In this document: positions 25,895 through 34,966 of the stretch, in pieces | How positions within the stretch are numbered: the first letter of the stretch is position 1 | How the letters are laid out: each line of letters begins with the position of its first letter | From: RH-AL1 sp965198485 | Lineage (GTDB): Bacteria > Pseudomonadota > Alphaproteobacteria > Rhizobiales > Beijerinckiaceae | Direction: 5' to 3' | Length of the DNA: 64,000 nucleotides | Assembly: GCA_965198485.1 (NCBI GenBank) | Contig: CBDAPQ010000005.1 | Coordinates: forward strand, 3,755,506-3,819,505 | The notes under the pieces: generated by a model | Databases searched by the model: none | What the model was told of the DNA's origin: nothing | Seen by the model: only the letters and a program-made list of their open reading frames with translations | Program-made: the position numbers and the translations under genes

Positions 25895-26131
25895 TCAAAA
25901 CGCTGGCGGCGGCGGAACGGTCGCGGCCCGCTCCGCGGCGAGGTGCCGGTGGGCGTCGAGCGGCGTCATCACGCGGATGTCGTCCTCGGAGAAGCCGCGG
26001 TCGCGCAGCTCGGCCCGTTGCACCCGCGTGATCAGCAGTGGCATTCCGGCCGCGGCCTCGCTCGGCTTCAGGGCCTGGACGTTGCCGTTCTCGTTGGCGG
26101 CGACGCGGGTCTGTCGGTTCTCGTCGTCCAT
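25895..26131 (-). CDS. small hypothetical protein
   Basis: A 78-residue protein. The N-terminal third is polar; the middle, TRVQRAELRDRGFSEDDIR then MTPLDAH, looks like a pair of helices in which the LRxRGxSxxDIxxMTPxxAH pattern is repeated in other small proteobacterial and phage-borne proteins. GGAAGG precedes the ATG at 26131. No function is known. It is followed by the Met/His-rich gene about 95 bases downstream on the same strand. Confidence 0.55.
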   Translation of the reverse strand: MDDENRQTRVAANENGNVQALKPSEAAAGMPLLITRVQRAELRDRGFSEDDIRVMTPLDAHRHLAAERAATVPPPPAF

Positions 26132-26207
26132 CACGCGGCCTTCCGTTCGGGTGACCGCACCATAGCACTTTCCGGCATCACCCGGGCATTGTCTGCAAGA
26201 GAGACGG

Positions 26208-26292
26208 TGGTGGGAGAGGTAGGACTCGAACCTACGAAGGCGTAGCCAGCGGATTTACAGTCCGCCCCCTTTGCCGCTCGGGACACTCTCCC
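26208..26292 (-). tRNA. tRNA-Tyr (anticodon GTA)
   Basis: On the minus strand the acceptor stem GGGAGAG (26286-26292) pairs with CTCTCCC (26212-26218), followed by A and an encoded CCA (26208-26210). The anticodon loop reads CTGTAAA flanked by GCGGA/TCCGC, so the anticodon is GTA. The T arm is GTAGGTTCGAGTCCTAC. The long variable arm expected of bacterial tRNA-Tyr is present. Confidence 0.95.
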
Positions 26293-26404
26293 ACGCCGCG
26301 CTCGCGCGGAACCGGGCTTATGGCGAAAGCCGCGGGCGCCTGTCAACCCGATCGGGGCGCCGCACGGCGCTCGTGGTCGGCATGCTCGCCGCGGCAGGCC
26401 GCCG

Positions 26405-26515
26405 TTACACGCGATGCAGGACGGCGAAGGCCTTCACCAGCCCCACAAGCAACAGTCCATAGGCGACGAGGCTCTCGACCCCGAGCCGGCCGAGCCATCT
26501 GCGCGCGCTTTTCAT
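26405..26515 (-). CDS. 36-residue single-span membrane peptide
   Basis: A short frame, MKSARRWLGRLGVESL then VAYGLLLVGLVKAFAVLHRV, with a positively charged N-terminus and one membrane segment (about 15-32), hence N-in. Third codon positions are mostly G/C and a GAGGGGGG ribosome-binding site lies about six bases before the ATG at 26515. A perfect CtrA-type box is 30 bases upstream. It follows cydC by 75 bases on the same strand and is close in size to CydX, but shows no CydX motif. It may be part of the cytochrome bd unit or independent. Confidence 0.5.
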   Translation of the reverse strand: MKSARRWLGRLGVESLVAYGLLLVGLVKAFAVLHRV

Positions 26516-26545
26516 GCGAGTCCCCCCTCTGGCGTGCCTCCACCG

Positions 26546-26560
26546 TTAACGATTCGTTAA
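26546..26560 (-). promoter_or_regulatory. CtrA-type box between cydC and the 36-residue peptide
   Basis: TTAA-N7-TTAA, reading TTAACGAATCGTTAAC on the minus strand, a perfect match to the TTAA-N7-TTAAC consensus. Being downstream of cydC and 30 bases before a short frame, it is best explained as control of that frame. Confidence 0.5.
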
Positions 26561-26589
26561 CCAGGGTCCATCGCAAGGTCGCAGCGTGG

Positions 26590-28257
26590 TTAAGACCGAG
26601 GCGAGCAGCGGCCGTGGCTCAGCGCGAGGACGGCGTCGACGTGGCGCAAGGCCTGGCGATGGTGGGTGATCAGCAACGTCGTCTTGCCGCGCATCAACGT
26701 CGCCATGGCTTGCAGGACAAGGTGTTCGGAGGCGGCGTCGAGCCCCTCGGTCGGCTCGTCGAGGATCAGCAGCGGCGCATCCTTTAGAAAGGCACGCGCC
26801 AGGGCGAGCCGCCGCGCCTGTCCTCCCGAGAGGCGCGTGCCGGTCTCGCCGACGATCGTGTCGAGGCCTTCGGGCATGGCCAGGATCTCGTCGAGCAGGG
26901 CGGCATCGCGCAGGGCGGCGTGCAGCTCGGTCTCGCTCGCGCCGGGTCGCGCCAGCATCAGGTTGGCGCGTACGCTGGTGTTGAAGAGGTGGGTCTGCTG
27001 CGCCACCACGGCGCAGAGGCCGCGGGCGCTCTCGCCGCTCAGCGCGCGCAGCGGCACGCCGCCGATCTCGACGCGCCCCTCCTGGTAGTCCCAGAAGCGC
27101 AGCAGCACGTTGAGCAGGCTGGTCTTGCCGGAGCCGCTCGGGCCGACGATGCCGAGCGAGCCGCCCTGCGGCACGACGAGGTCGACCCCGTCGAGTGCCC
27201 AGGGCGCGTCGGGCGCGTAACGCATGCGCAGGCCCTCGACCCGCAGGTCGAAGCTCGCCGGCGCGGCGGCGGCGATCGCCGGCTCGGTCACCGAAGGCGC
27301 GGCATCAACGATCTCGAAGATGCGGCGAGCGGCGGCCAAAGTCTCGCCGAGCGTCTGGAACGCCAGCGGCAGCGCGGCGACCGCCTCGAAGCTCGCCAGC
27401 ACGAAGAGCGCGATCATCGCCAGGTCCGGGCCGGGCAGCGCGCGCGCGGCGACGAGCGGGATGGCGACGACGAGCGCGACCCACATCGTGCCATGCGCCC
27501 CGAGGCCGGAGAGCGCCGAGCCGGCGGCGCCGACCCTGGCCAGGCGACGTCCCTCGGCGACAAGACCGGTACCCAGACCCGTGACCAGCGCGCGCTGCCG
27601 CCCTTCGGCCCGGCACACCATCAGCTCGCCGAGGCCGCGGACATTGTCGGAGGCGGCGGCGCGCAGGTCGGAGCGCAGCGCCACGCTGCGCCGGCCCGGC
27701 GCGCGTCCCAGGCGCTGCGCCAGCAGCGGCAGCGCGACGCCGGCCAGCACGAGGCCGGCGCCGTCGGCGAGCGCGACGGAGGGGCTGAACAGCGTCAGGA
27801 AGGCCACCATGGCGGCCACGCTGACGAGCGCCGCCACGCTCGGCGCGATCACGCGGAGGTAGAGGTTGTCGAGGCTGTCGATGTCGGCGCGGATGCGGCT
27901 GAGCAGGTCGCCGCCGCGGTAGTGCTGCAGCCGTGCCGGAGCCAGCGGCTCGAGGTGCTCGTAGAACCAGGCGCGCAGCCGCGCCAGCAACCGGAAGGTC
28001 GCCTCGTGGGTGACGAGGCGCTCGCCGTAACGGCCGCCGGTGCGCAGGATCGCCAGTCCGCGGATGCCGGCGGCCGGCGCGAAATACTCGACGCCGGGGC
28101 CGCCGAGGCCGGCGATCGCCATCGCGGCGATGAACCAGCCGGCCAGCGCCAGCAGCCCGACATTGGCGAGCACAACGGTCGTGCTCAGCGCGATGCCGCC
28201 GAGCATCCACAGGGCGTAGGGGCGGAACAGGCCCAGCAGCCGCAGCAGGTCTCTCAT
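26590..28257 (-). CDS. cydC: thiol reductant ABC exporter subunit CydC
   Basis: A 555-residue half-transporter: six membrane segments in 1-310, then an ATPase with Walker A GPSGSGKTS (about 367), signature LSGGQARR (about 472) and LLILDEPTEGLD. With CydD it forms the exporter of glutathione and cysteine to the periplasm and is needed to assemble cytochrome bd. Its ATG overlaps the cydD stop as ATGA. It is the last large gene of the cyd operon. Confidence 0.92.
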   Translation of the reverse strand: MRDLLRLLGLFRPYALWMLGGIALSTTVVLANVGLLALAGWFIAAMAIAGLGGPGVEYFAPAAGIRGLAILRTGGRYGERLVTHEATFRLLARLRAWFYEHLEPLAPARLQHYRGGDLLSRIRADIDSLDNLYLRVIAPSVAALVSVAAMVAFLTLFSPSVALADGAGLVLAGVALPLLAQRLGRAPGRRSVALRSDLRAAASDNVRGLGELMVCRAEGRQRALVTGLGTGLVAEGRRLARVGAAGSALSGLGAHGTMWVALVVAIPLVAARALPGPDLAMIALFVLASFEAVAALPLAFQTLGETLAAARRIFEIVDAAPSVTEPAIAAAAPASFDLRVEGLRMRYAPDAPWALDGVDLVVPQGGSLGIVGPSGSGKTSLLNVLLRFWDYQEGRVEIGGVPLRALSGESARGLCAVVAQQTHLFNTSVRANLMLARPGASETELHAALRDAALLDEILAMPEGLDTIVGETGTRLSGGQARRLALARAFLKDAPLLILDEPTEGLDAASEHLVLQAMATLMRGKTTLLITHHRQALRHVDAVLALSHGRCSPRS

Positions 28258-30053
28258 GCCGGCACGTCTTCGCGCGCGGCTTCGACGTCCGAGAAGCCGA
28301 CCAGGCGGGCGTAGAGCGAGCCGCTCGCGAGCAGATCCTCGTGACGGCCCCGCTCCACGATGCGACCGCCGTCGAGCACCAGGATCGTGTCGGCGCCGCG
28401 GATCGTCTCGAGCCGATGCGCGATGACGAGCACCGCCGCCTTCGTCGCGAGCCGCTCGATCGAGCGCGTGATCAGCGCGGCGGTCTCGTCGTCGAGCCCG
28501 GCGCTGGCCTCGTCCAGCACCACGATGTCGGCCTCTGCGAGGAAGATCCGGGCGAGCGCGACGCGCTGGATCTCGCCGCCGGAAAGCCCCTGGCCGCGAT
28601 CGCCCAGCATCGTGTCGTAGCCCAGCGGCAGGCCGGCGATCAGCGCGTCGGCGCTGGCCTGCTCGACCGCGCGGCGCACCCGCGCCATGCTCGCGTCGGG
28701 ACGGGCGAGGCGGATGTTGTCGAGCACGCTGCCGTGGAACAGCGTCGGCCGCTGGGGCAACCAGGCAACGCGCCCCATCCAGTCGTCGCGCGCCAGGTCG
28801 CGGAGATCGGTGTCGTCGACGAGGATGCGTCCGGCGGCGGGCGCGAGGAAGCCGAGCAGCAGCTGGGTCAGCGTGGTCTTGCCGGCTCCCGACGGGCCGA
28901 CCAGCGCCACCCGCTCGCCGCGCGCCAGCGTGAAGCTGACGTCGTGCAGGACAGGCTCGGCCGCGTAGGCGAAGTCGACCCGATCGAAGCGGATCTCGCG
29001 CACCGCGGCTGCAGGACGCGCGACCGCAGCGGCAGGGTCGGCCAGCGCCGCGCGCTCAGGCACGAGGGTGTGCAGCAACGCGACAATGGCCTCGGAGGCG
29101 CCGATCGCCTCCATCCGGGCGTGGTATTGCGTGCCCATGGCGCGCAGCGGGCGGTAGAACTCGGGCGCCAGCAGCAGCACGAAGAAGCCCTGCAGGAAGT
29201 GCATCTGCCCGTCGTAGAGGCGGAAGCCGATGAACACGGCGACCATGGCGATGCTGACGGTGGCGAAGAACTCGAGCGCCAGCGAGGACAGGAAGGCGAC
29301 GCGCAGCACCGCCATCGTGCTCTCGCGGTAATCGTCGGCGATGGCGGCGACGACGGCAACCTCGGCGCGGCTGGCGTTGAAGAGCTTCAGCGTCGTCAAT
29401 CCCTCGATCATGTCGAAGAAATGCGCGCTCATCCGCGCCAGCTTGCGCCACTGGCTCTGGTTCAGCGCCTCGGTGCCCTTGCCGATGAGGATCATGAAGA
29501 ACGGGATCAGCGGCGCCGAGAGCACCATGATCAAGCCGGAGATCCAGTCGGCGGGCAGGACGAAGGCGAGGATGGCGAACGGGATGCAGGCCGAGAGCGC
29601 CATCTGCGGGAGGTAGGCGGCGTAATAGCGGTGCAGCGTCTCGACGCTGTCGACCATCGTGGTGACGACGTCCCCGGTGCGCTGCGCCCGCGTCCATGCC
29701 GGTCCGAGCTCGGCCACGTGCGCCTGCAGCTTGTCGCGCACCTGGAGCACGACGCGGGCGCCGGCCTCGAAGGCGATGACGTCACCCGCCGCGCTCGCCA
29801 GCGCGCGGAGGGCGAAGATCGCCAGCAGACCCCAGAGCCAGGGCCAGGCGGCGTCGAGGCCGTGCCCGGCGATGACCACGGCATCGACGATGCGGGCGAG
29901 CACCCAGGCCTGGGCGATGAGCAGCAGCCCGCCGACGAAACCGGTGGCGACGGCGACGTTGATGAGCGGACGCACGCTCGATGCCGAGTTGCGGAGCCAG
30001 CGGTCGAGTGCCTTGCCGGTCGCGCGCGGCATCGGAGCCGAGGGCCCTGCCAT
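28254..30053 (-). CDS. cydD: thiol reductant ABC exporter subunit CydD
   Basis: A 599-residue half-transporter: membrane domain 30-330, ATPase with Walker A GPSGAGKTT (about 383), LSGGEIQR (about 488) and IVVLDEASAGLD. It pairs with CydC. It lies 29 bases after the small membrane protein gene and overlaps cydC by four bases, so all belong to one operon with cydA and cydB. Confidence 0.92.
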   Translation of the reverse strand: MAGPSAPMPRATGKALDRWLRNSASSVRPLINVAVATGFVGGLLLIAQAWVLARIVDAVVIAGHGLDAAWPWLWGLLAIFALRALASAAGDVIAFEAGARVVLQVRDKLQAHVAELGPAWTRAQRTGDVVTTMVDSVETLHRYYAAYLPQMALSACIPFAILAFVLPADWISGLIMVLSAPLIPFFMILIGKGTEALNQSQWRKLARMSAHFFDMIEGLTTLKLFNASRAEVAVVAAIADDYRESTMAVLRVAFLSSLALEFFATVSIAMVAVFIGFRLYDGQMHFLQGFFVLLLAPEFYRPLRAMGTQYHARMEAIGASEAIVALLHTLVPERAALADPAAAVARPAAAVREIRFDRVDFAYAAEPVLHDVSFTLARGERVALVGPSGAGKTTLTQLLLGFLAPAAGRILVDDTDLRDLARDDWMGRVAWLPQRPTLFHGSVLDNIRLARPDASMARVRRAVEQASADALIAGLPLGYDTMLGDRGQGLSGGEIQRVALARIFLAEADIVVLDEASAGLDDETAALITRSIERLATKAAVLVIAHRLETIRGADTILVLDGGRIVERGRHEDLLASGSLYARLVGFSDVEAAREDVPA

Positions 30054-30082
30054 GGGCTACGCCCCCCGACGCGGGTGGGGGC

Positions 30083-30301
30083 TCATCGGCGCGAAAGGCG
30101 CGTAAGCCGGTCGTATTCGCCTTTGAAGAGGATGGCGAACAGGGCGAAGCTGAACAGCGCCATGGCCAGCGCCATCCGCAGCATGCTGCCCGTCATGCCG
30201 AAGATCAGCGCCAGCGGCACGAGGCCGCCGACCGGACCCGCCGCGAAAAGGCCGGCGTAGCGCAGGTTCCAGCAGGCGCGCCGTGCCCGTCGCGTGTCCA
30301 T
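30083..30301 (-). CDS. small membrane protein inside the cyd operon
   Basis: A 72-residue protein with a basic N-terminus (MDTRRARRACW) and two membrane segments (about 14-34 and 38-58), ending in a basic tail. It sits between cydB and cydD, and an alternative GTG start directly abuts the cydB stop. It is larger than CydX (about 37 residues) and does not resemble it or YbgE by motif, but its position suggests an accessory subunit or assembly factor of the oxidase. No family recognised. Confidence 0.65.
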   Translation of the reverse strand: MDTRRARRACWNLRYAGLFAAGPVGGLVPLALIFGMTGSMLRMALAMALFSFALFAILFKGEYDRLTRLSRR

Positions 30302-30310
30302 CGCGCGCAC

Positions 30311-31357
30311 TCACTCGTGGAACGAGGCGAGCTTGGCGACCCGGGCCCGGAACACCCAGATCTGGTACCAATTGTACATGATCATCACCGGGAACAGGAA
30401 CACCAGCGTCAGCAGGAAGGTGAAGAGCGAGATCTCGGGGCTGGCGGCGGCGGCGACCGTCCAGGTGCCGGGGATCATGTCGGGGTATAGCGTGGCAAAC
30501 ATGCCGCCGGCGACGATGGCGATGGTCAGGTCGAGCCAGAGCAGCGCGTGGAAGTCGCGATCCTCGATCGCGGCACGACGCATCATGAAGGTCGAGGCGA
30601 TCGCGGCCAGCAGGAACAGGCCCCACACCCAGAAGTAACGGCCCAACCAGTTGTTGGAGGCCCAGGGGAACTCTATCGTGCTCCAGACCACGGTGATCAT
30701 CACCGCAGCCAGCACCAGGTAGAAGGCGGCGTTGGTCCAGCCTGCGGCCTTCTTGCGGATCGGCTCGCCCTTCTCGAAGCGGGCGCGGATGAAGAGGCCG
30801 CCCGAGAGCGACACCGCGATGACCGCCGCCACCCCCGTCCACACGCTGAAGGGGCTGATGAAGCGCAAGGCGCCGCCGACGTAGGTCGGCACCTGCTCGG
30901 GCACGTGGGTCAGCGGAAAGCCGTGGAGCACGGCACCCACGCACATGCCGCCGAAGAAGGTCGCCACCAGGCTGGAGATGCCGAAGGCATAGTCGGTGAA
31001 GCGCTGGCTCCAGCCCTCGGCGAGGTGGCGGTACTCCAGCGCCACCGCCCGCGTGAGGATGGCCCACAGGATCAGCATCAGCGGGATCATCAGGTAGCTC
31101 AGCACCGAGCCGTAGGCGAAGGGGAACGAACCAAACAGCACGCCGCCGGCGACGATGAGCCAGGTCTCGTTGGCGTCCCAGGTGCCGGCCATCGCCTGCA
31201 TGATGGCGCCGCGCTCGTCCTCGTCGACGACGAAGAGCGAGAAGATGCCGGCGCCGAGGTCGGCGCCGTCGAGGATGATGTAGGCCAGGATGCAGAAGGC
31301 GCAGGCGACCCACCAGCCGTTGGCCAGCACGTGCTGCAGGGGTGTGAGTTCGGTCAT
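30311..31357 (-). CDS. cydB: cytochrome bd ubiquinol oxidase subunit II
   Basis: A 348-residue polytopic protein with about nine membrane segments. ILDGADLGAGIFSLF (27-41), GTWDANETWLIVAGG and FPFAY are family marks. CydB pairs with CydA to form the quinol oxidase that reduces oxygen to water with high affinity. It lies 37 bases downstream of cydA. Confidence 0.94.
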   Translation of the reverse strand: MTELTPLQHVLANGWWVACAFCILAYIILDGADLGAGIFSLFVVDEDERGAIMQAMAGTWDANETWLIVAGGVLFGSFPFAYGSVLSYLMIPLMLILWAILTRAVALEYRHLAEGWSQRFTDYAFGISSLVATFFGGMCVGAVLHGFPLTHVPEQVPTYVGGALRFISPFSVWTGVAAVIAVSLSGGLFIRARFEKGEPIRKKAAGWTNAAFYLVLAAVMITVVWSTIEFPWASNNWLGRYFWVWGLFLLAAIASTFMMRRAAIEDRDFHALLWLDLTIAIVAGGMFATLYPDMIPGTWTVAAAASPEISLFTFLLTLVFLFPVMIMYNWYQIWVFRARVAKLASFHE

Positions 31358-31394
31358 CGGCGGGCCTGCGTCGGCTCGAGGTTGGCGGGGCGCG

Positions 31395-32870
31395 TCACGC
31401 GGGGTGCAGCCGGCCGGCTCTGGCCGGCTTGCTGGCCTTGGGCGATTCCACTGTGCCCATCTGCTCTTGGTGATCCTTGGGCAGGTCGCCCAGGCTCTCG
31501 CTGCCCTCCTGCGGGATCGGCGTCGTCAGGTTCGGTCCCTGGGTGACGAGCTTGTTGAGGAACCACCAGGTGGCGCCCCACACCATCAGCTCGAAGACCA
31601 CGTAGCCGGCGAGCCAGACCACCTCCTGCGCGACGGACATGTGGCTCACGCCCGCTTCCGTCCGCATCAGGCCGTAGACGACCCAGGGCTGGCGCCCGAC
31701 CTCGCGGACCCACCACCCGACCCAGATGGCGATGTAGGGCAAGCCTGCGCTGGCGATGACGGCACGCAGGAACCACTTCTGGGCGGGCGCCGCCTCGACC
31801 GTCAGCTTGCGCCGCCACGCCAGCCAGGCGCCCCACAGCGCGACGAGCACCATGCCCATCCCGCACGCCACCATCACGCGGAAGCCGTAGAACGGCACCA
31901 GCATCTGCGGGCGCTCGTCCTGCTTGAACTCGTTGAGGCCCTTGACCGGGCCGTTCCAGCTGTGGGTCTCGAGCAGGCTGAGCACGTGCGGGACGGTCAC
32001 CGCCCACACGTTGCCGTCGTTGTTGGCATTGGGCCAGGCGATGACGTGCCAGCCGTTATTGACCGAGCCGTCCTTGTTGTAGGTGTTGTAGTGACCTTCC
32101 ATCGCCGCCAGCACGGCCGGCTGGTCCTCGGCCACCGTCAGGCCGGTGGCGTCGCCGAGATAGACCTGGATGGGCGCGACCACCACGAGGGCGAGGATCG
32201 CCCATGTCAGCGCGCGCTGGAATAGCGGCACGTGGCGGCGCGTCAGCACGTAATAGGCCGAGATCGAGGCCACGACACCGAGCGCCAGCTCGAACGAGGC
32301 CACCAGCATGTGCGGAAAGGCATAGATCACGTCCGGGTTGAACAGAGCCTTGACCCAGTCTTGGACGACGAAGACGCCGTTCTTGATGGACACGCCCCTC
32401 GGGGTCTGCATCCAGGAATTGGCGTCGAGGATCCACATGGCCGAGATCGCGGACGACAGCGCCACGTTGAAGGTGGCGAAGAGGTGCATGCGCCGGCTGA
32501 TCTTGCCCCAGCCGAAGATCATCAGCCCGATGAAGCCGGCCTCGTACATGAAGGCGGTGATCGTCTCGTAGCCCAGGACCTGGCCGAAGAACGGCCCGGT
32601 CGCCTGCGAGAACGGCCCGTAGAGGATGCCGAAGGCCATCTCCATGGTGATGCCGGTGGCCACGCCCGCGGCGAAGTTGATGATCAGCAGCCGCTCGAAG
32701 AAGCGCACGAGCCGGTACCAGCGCTCATCGTCGGTGCGCAGCCACGCCGCCTCGGCGGTGAAGAGCAGCGCCGCCAAGCCGATGGTCAGCGGCGGGTAGA
32801 GGATGTGGAGCGTCGTGATCCAGCCGAAGTCGAGCCGGGCGAGAACGAGCGACAACGAGTTTTCGGCCAT
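31395..32870 (-). CDS. cydA: cytochrome bd ubiquinol oxidase subunit I, short Q-loop (CioA) type
   Basis: A 491-residue subunit carrying the three hemes. The ligands are His22 (LHILYP), His187 (FPHML) and Met333 (FRVMV). The Q-loop (about 245-325) is short, as in cyanide-insensitive CIO oxidases. In QPAVLAAMEG the position of Escherichia coli Lys252, implicated in quinol binding, is Val253, while the neighbouring glutamate is kept (Glu258). First gene of the operon cydA-cydB-small gene-cydD-cydC. No clear FNR or other site is seen upstream. Confidence 0.93.
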   Translation of the reverse strand: MAENSLSLVLARLDFGWITTLHILYPPLTIGLAALLFTAEAAWLRTDDERWYRLVRFFERLLIINFAAGVATGITMEMAFGILYGPFSQATGPFFGQVLGYETITAFMYEAGFIGLMIFGWGKISRRMHLFATFNVALSSAISAMWILDANSWMQTPRGVSIKNGVFVVQDWVKALFNPDVIYAFPHMLVASFELALGVVASISAYYVLTRRHVPLFQRALTWAILALVVVAPIQVYLGDATGLTVAEDQPAVLAAMEGHYNTYNKDGSVNNGWHVIAWPNANNDGNVWAVTVPHVLSLLETHSWNGPVKGLNEFKQDERPQMLVPFYGFRVMVACGMGMVLVALWGAWLAWRRKLTVEAAPAQKWFLRAVIASAGLPYIAIWVGWWVREVGRQPWVVYGLMRTEAGVSHMSVAQEVVWLAGYVVFELMVWGATWWFLNKLVTQGPNLTTPIPQEGSESLGDLPKDHQEQMGTVESPKASKPARAGRLHPA

Positions 32871-33350
32871 GTCTCGGTTCTGCTTCGACGTCCGTTAAGT
32901 TGCCCGGATGATATAAGCCTCGGACTGCCGTTCAGGAGCAAGGCACGCCGACGCATGCAGGCAGCAACCTCATCGTGATCGAGAGCGGCGCAGCCGCATC
33001 TCGAAATATGCACGACAGCCACTCAGATCGAGGTGGGCTTCCCCCTGCCTCCCTATGGCGAGGCGCGAAGCAGCGTTTCAGACGACGCACCCGTCTCGCC
33101 GCTCGATCGTCGCTCGCGAGAGGCTCGTGTCGGCGAACGGCCACACCAAAGCGAGGACGACACCGTGTTGTCGCCGTACGCGCCGATGGCAGGGTCGGAT
33201 GTCGCCGTACCCTGACTCCGGCCCGCCCCGTTGTCGCGGTACCCTGACTTTGGCAGGGCCACTTGTCAGGGCTCGCGGCATGCTCGCATGACGGTAGTCC
33301 AGCCGGATCCAAGACTTGACCTAGGTTTCTATACCGCATAGAACCTTGCG
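32871..33350. other. divergent intergenic region with short degenerate repeats
   Basis: The 480-base gap between cydA (minus) and the glutaminase gene (plus) should hold both promoters. Frames here have unnatural composition. From about 33163 to 33290 three degenerate copies of a roughly 40-base unit containing GTCGCCGTACCCTGACT are seen; related TGTCGCCGTACC segments recur near 39690. Confidence 0.45.
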
Positions 33351-34319
33351 GTGGCAAGCGCGGGCTTCGCCGCCACACGGAGCGTCGCCTTGCCCGATCT
33401 CGCAGCAGCCGTCGCCGACGTCGCCGACGCCATGGCCGCCCGCCCGGACCGGGGCGAGGTGGCGCGCTACATCCCCGAATTGGCGCGGGTCGATCCGGCG
33501 CAGTTCGGCCTGGCGGCGGCGACCCGCGACGGCACCGTGGCCGCGGCGGGCGACTGCGACATGCCCTTCTCGGTGCAGAGCATCACCAAGGTGTTCACCC
33601 TGACCCTGGCGCTGGGCCGCATCGGCGACCTGCTGTGGCGGCGCGTCGGGCGCGAGCCCTCGGGCAACCCGTTCAACTCCATCGTCCAGCTCGAGCTGGA
33701 GCGCGGCCGCCCACGCAACCCGTTCATCAACGCCGGGGCCATCGCCGTGACCGACGCTATCCTCTCCGGCCACCAGCCGCGCGAGGCGCTGGGCGAGATC
33801 CTGCGTTTCATGCGCTTCCTCGCCGAGGACAATGCCGTCGGCATCGACGAGCGGGTCGCGGCGAGCGAGAAGCGCACCGGCTTCCGCAACGCCGCGCTGG
33901 CCAATTTCATGATGTCCTACGGCGTGCTGGAAAACCCCGTCGACAACCTGCTGGGCGTCTACTTCCACCATTGCGCCATCGCCATGAGCTGCCGCCAGCT
34001 CGCCATGGCCGGGCGCTTCCTCGCCTTCGACGGGGTGCATCCCGGCACCGGCCGCGCCGTGGTTTCGCCCGACCGCGCCCGGCGCATCAACGCCATCATG
34101 CTGACCTGCGGCCACTACGACGGCTCGGGCGAGTTCGCCTACCGCGTCGGCCTGCCCGGCAAGAGCGGCGTCGGCGGCGGCATCCTGGCGGTGGCGCCGG
34201 GCCGCGCCTCGATCTGCGCCTGGTCGCCCGGGCTCGACGCCGCCGGCAACTCGCACCTGGGCTCGATCGCCCTGGAGATGCTGGCCAAGCGGATGGGCTG
34301 GTCGGTGTTTTCGGGCTAG
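33351..34319 (+). CDS. glsA: glutaminase
   Basis: A 322-residue glutaminase of the serine-dependent beta-lactamase-like fold; it hydrolyses glutamine to glutamate and ammonia. The catalytic Ser77 and Lys80 are in SVQSITKV. GNPFNSIVQLE (about 104-114), NPFINAGAI (about 123-131) and the C-terminal KSGVGGGI are family blocks. The start used is GTG 33351; an internal TTG at 33390 is an alternative. Length fits the family (about 310). Confidence 0.93.
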   Translation: MASAGFAATRSVALPDLAAAVADVADAMAARPDRGEVARYIPELARVDPAQFGLAAATRDGTVAAAGDCDMPFSVQSITKVFTLTLALGRIGDLLWRRVGREPSGNPFNSIVQLELERGRPRNPFINAGAIAVTDAILSGHQPREALGEILRFMRFLAEDNAVGIDERVAASEKRTGFRNAALANFMMSYGVLENPVDNLLGVYFHHCAIAMSCRQLAMAGRFLAFDGVHPGTGRAVVSPDRARRINAIMLTCGHYDGSGEFAYRVGLPGKSGVGGGILAVAPGRASICAWSPGLDAAGNSHLGSIALEMLAKRMGWSVFSG

Positions 34320-34370
34320 GTGCACCTCCAATGTGGTAGAGCCGGCGCCGCCACGACCCCGGAGGCCGCC

Positions 34371-34901
34371 ATGATCCCCTTCCACGACGTCAGCATCGCC
34401 GTCTACGCCCAGAGCCTGCCAGGGGTCTGCGCCACGATGGACAAGGCGAAGGCCTATTTCGCCGAGAAGGGCATCGACCCCGAGGCGGTCGTGCAGTTCT
34501 CGTTGTTTCCGGACATGAAGGCGTTCGACTTCCAGATCCGCTCCGTGGTGCACCATTCCCTGGGCGCCATCGAGGGGATGCGCAGCGGCCGTTTCGCGCC
34601 GCCGCCGCCCTCCCCGCCCCTCACCTGGGACGCGCTGCGCGAGCGCGTTGCCGAAGCCTTGGCGCAGGTCAAGGCGGTCGCGCCCGACGAGCTCGACGCG
34701 CTGTCTCGGCGCGAGGTGCTGTTCGAGGCCGGCGGCCGACGGCGGCTGTTCACCGCGGCGGAGTTCGTGCTCTCCTTCTCGATCCCCAACCTGCACTTCC
34801 ACGCCGCCACCGCCTACGACATCCTGCGCCTCAAGGGGGTGCCGCTGGGCAAGCTCGACTATCTCGGCATGCCCCGCGGCCGCGACCCGCAGGCGGCCTG
34901 A
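34371..34901 (+). CDS. DUF1993 family protein
   Basis: A 176-residue protein of the DUF1993 family, helical, possibly of the DinB-like four-helix bundle type. FDFQIRSVVHHSLGA (about 49-63) and IPNLHFHAATAYDILR carry histidines that could bind a metal. Function unknown. The start is fixed by GGAGG five bases before the ATG at 34371. It follows the glutaminase gene by 50 bases and may be cotranscribed. Confidence 0.85.
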   Translation: MIPFHDVSIAVYAQSLPGVCATMDKAKAYFAEKGIDPEAVVQFSLFPDMKAFDFQIRSVVHHSLGAIEGMRSGRFAPPPPSPPLTWDALRERVAEALAQVKAVAPDELDALSRREVLFEAGGRRRLFTAAEFVLSFSIPNLHFHAATAYDILRLKGVPLGKLDYLGMPRGRDPQAA

Positions 34902-34966
34902 GGCGCTTTACGCTAAGTTAACCATCCATGGTGCAAGGAGGAGGCGGCTCCTCCCGGTGACCTCCG

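Noticed and set aside
26405..26515. Calling the 36-residue peptide CydX
   Set aside because: Size and place are suggestive, but no CydX sequence motif is present and a separate control box lies upstream.
32871..32960. FNR/Anr box before cydA
   Set aside because: No TTGAT-N4-ATCAA-like palindrome could be seen in the upstream region.
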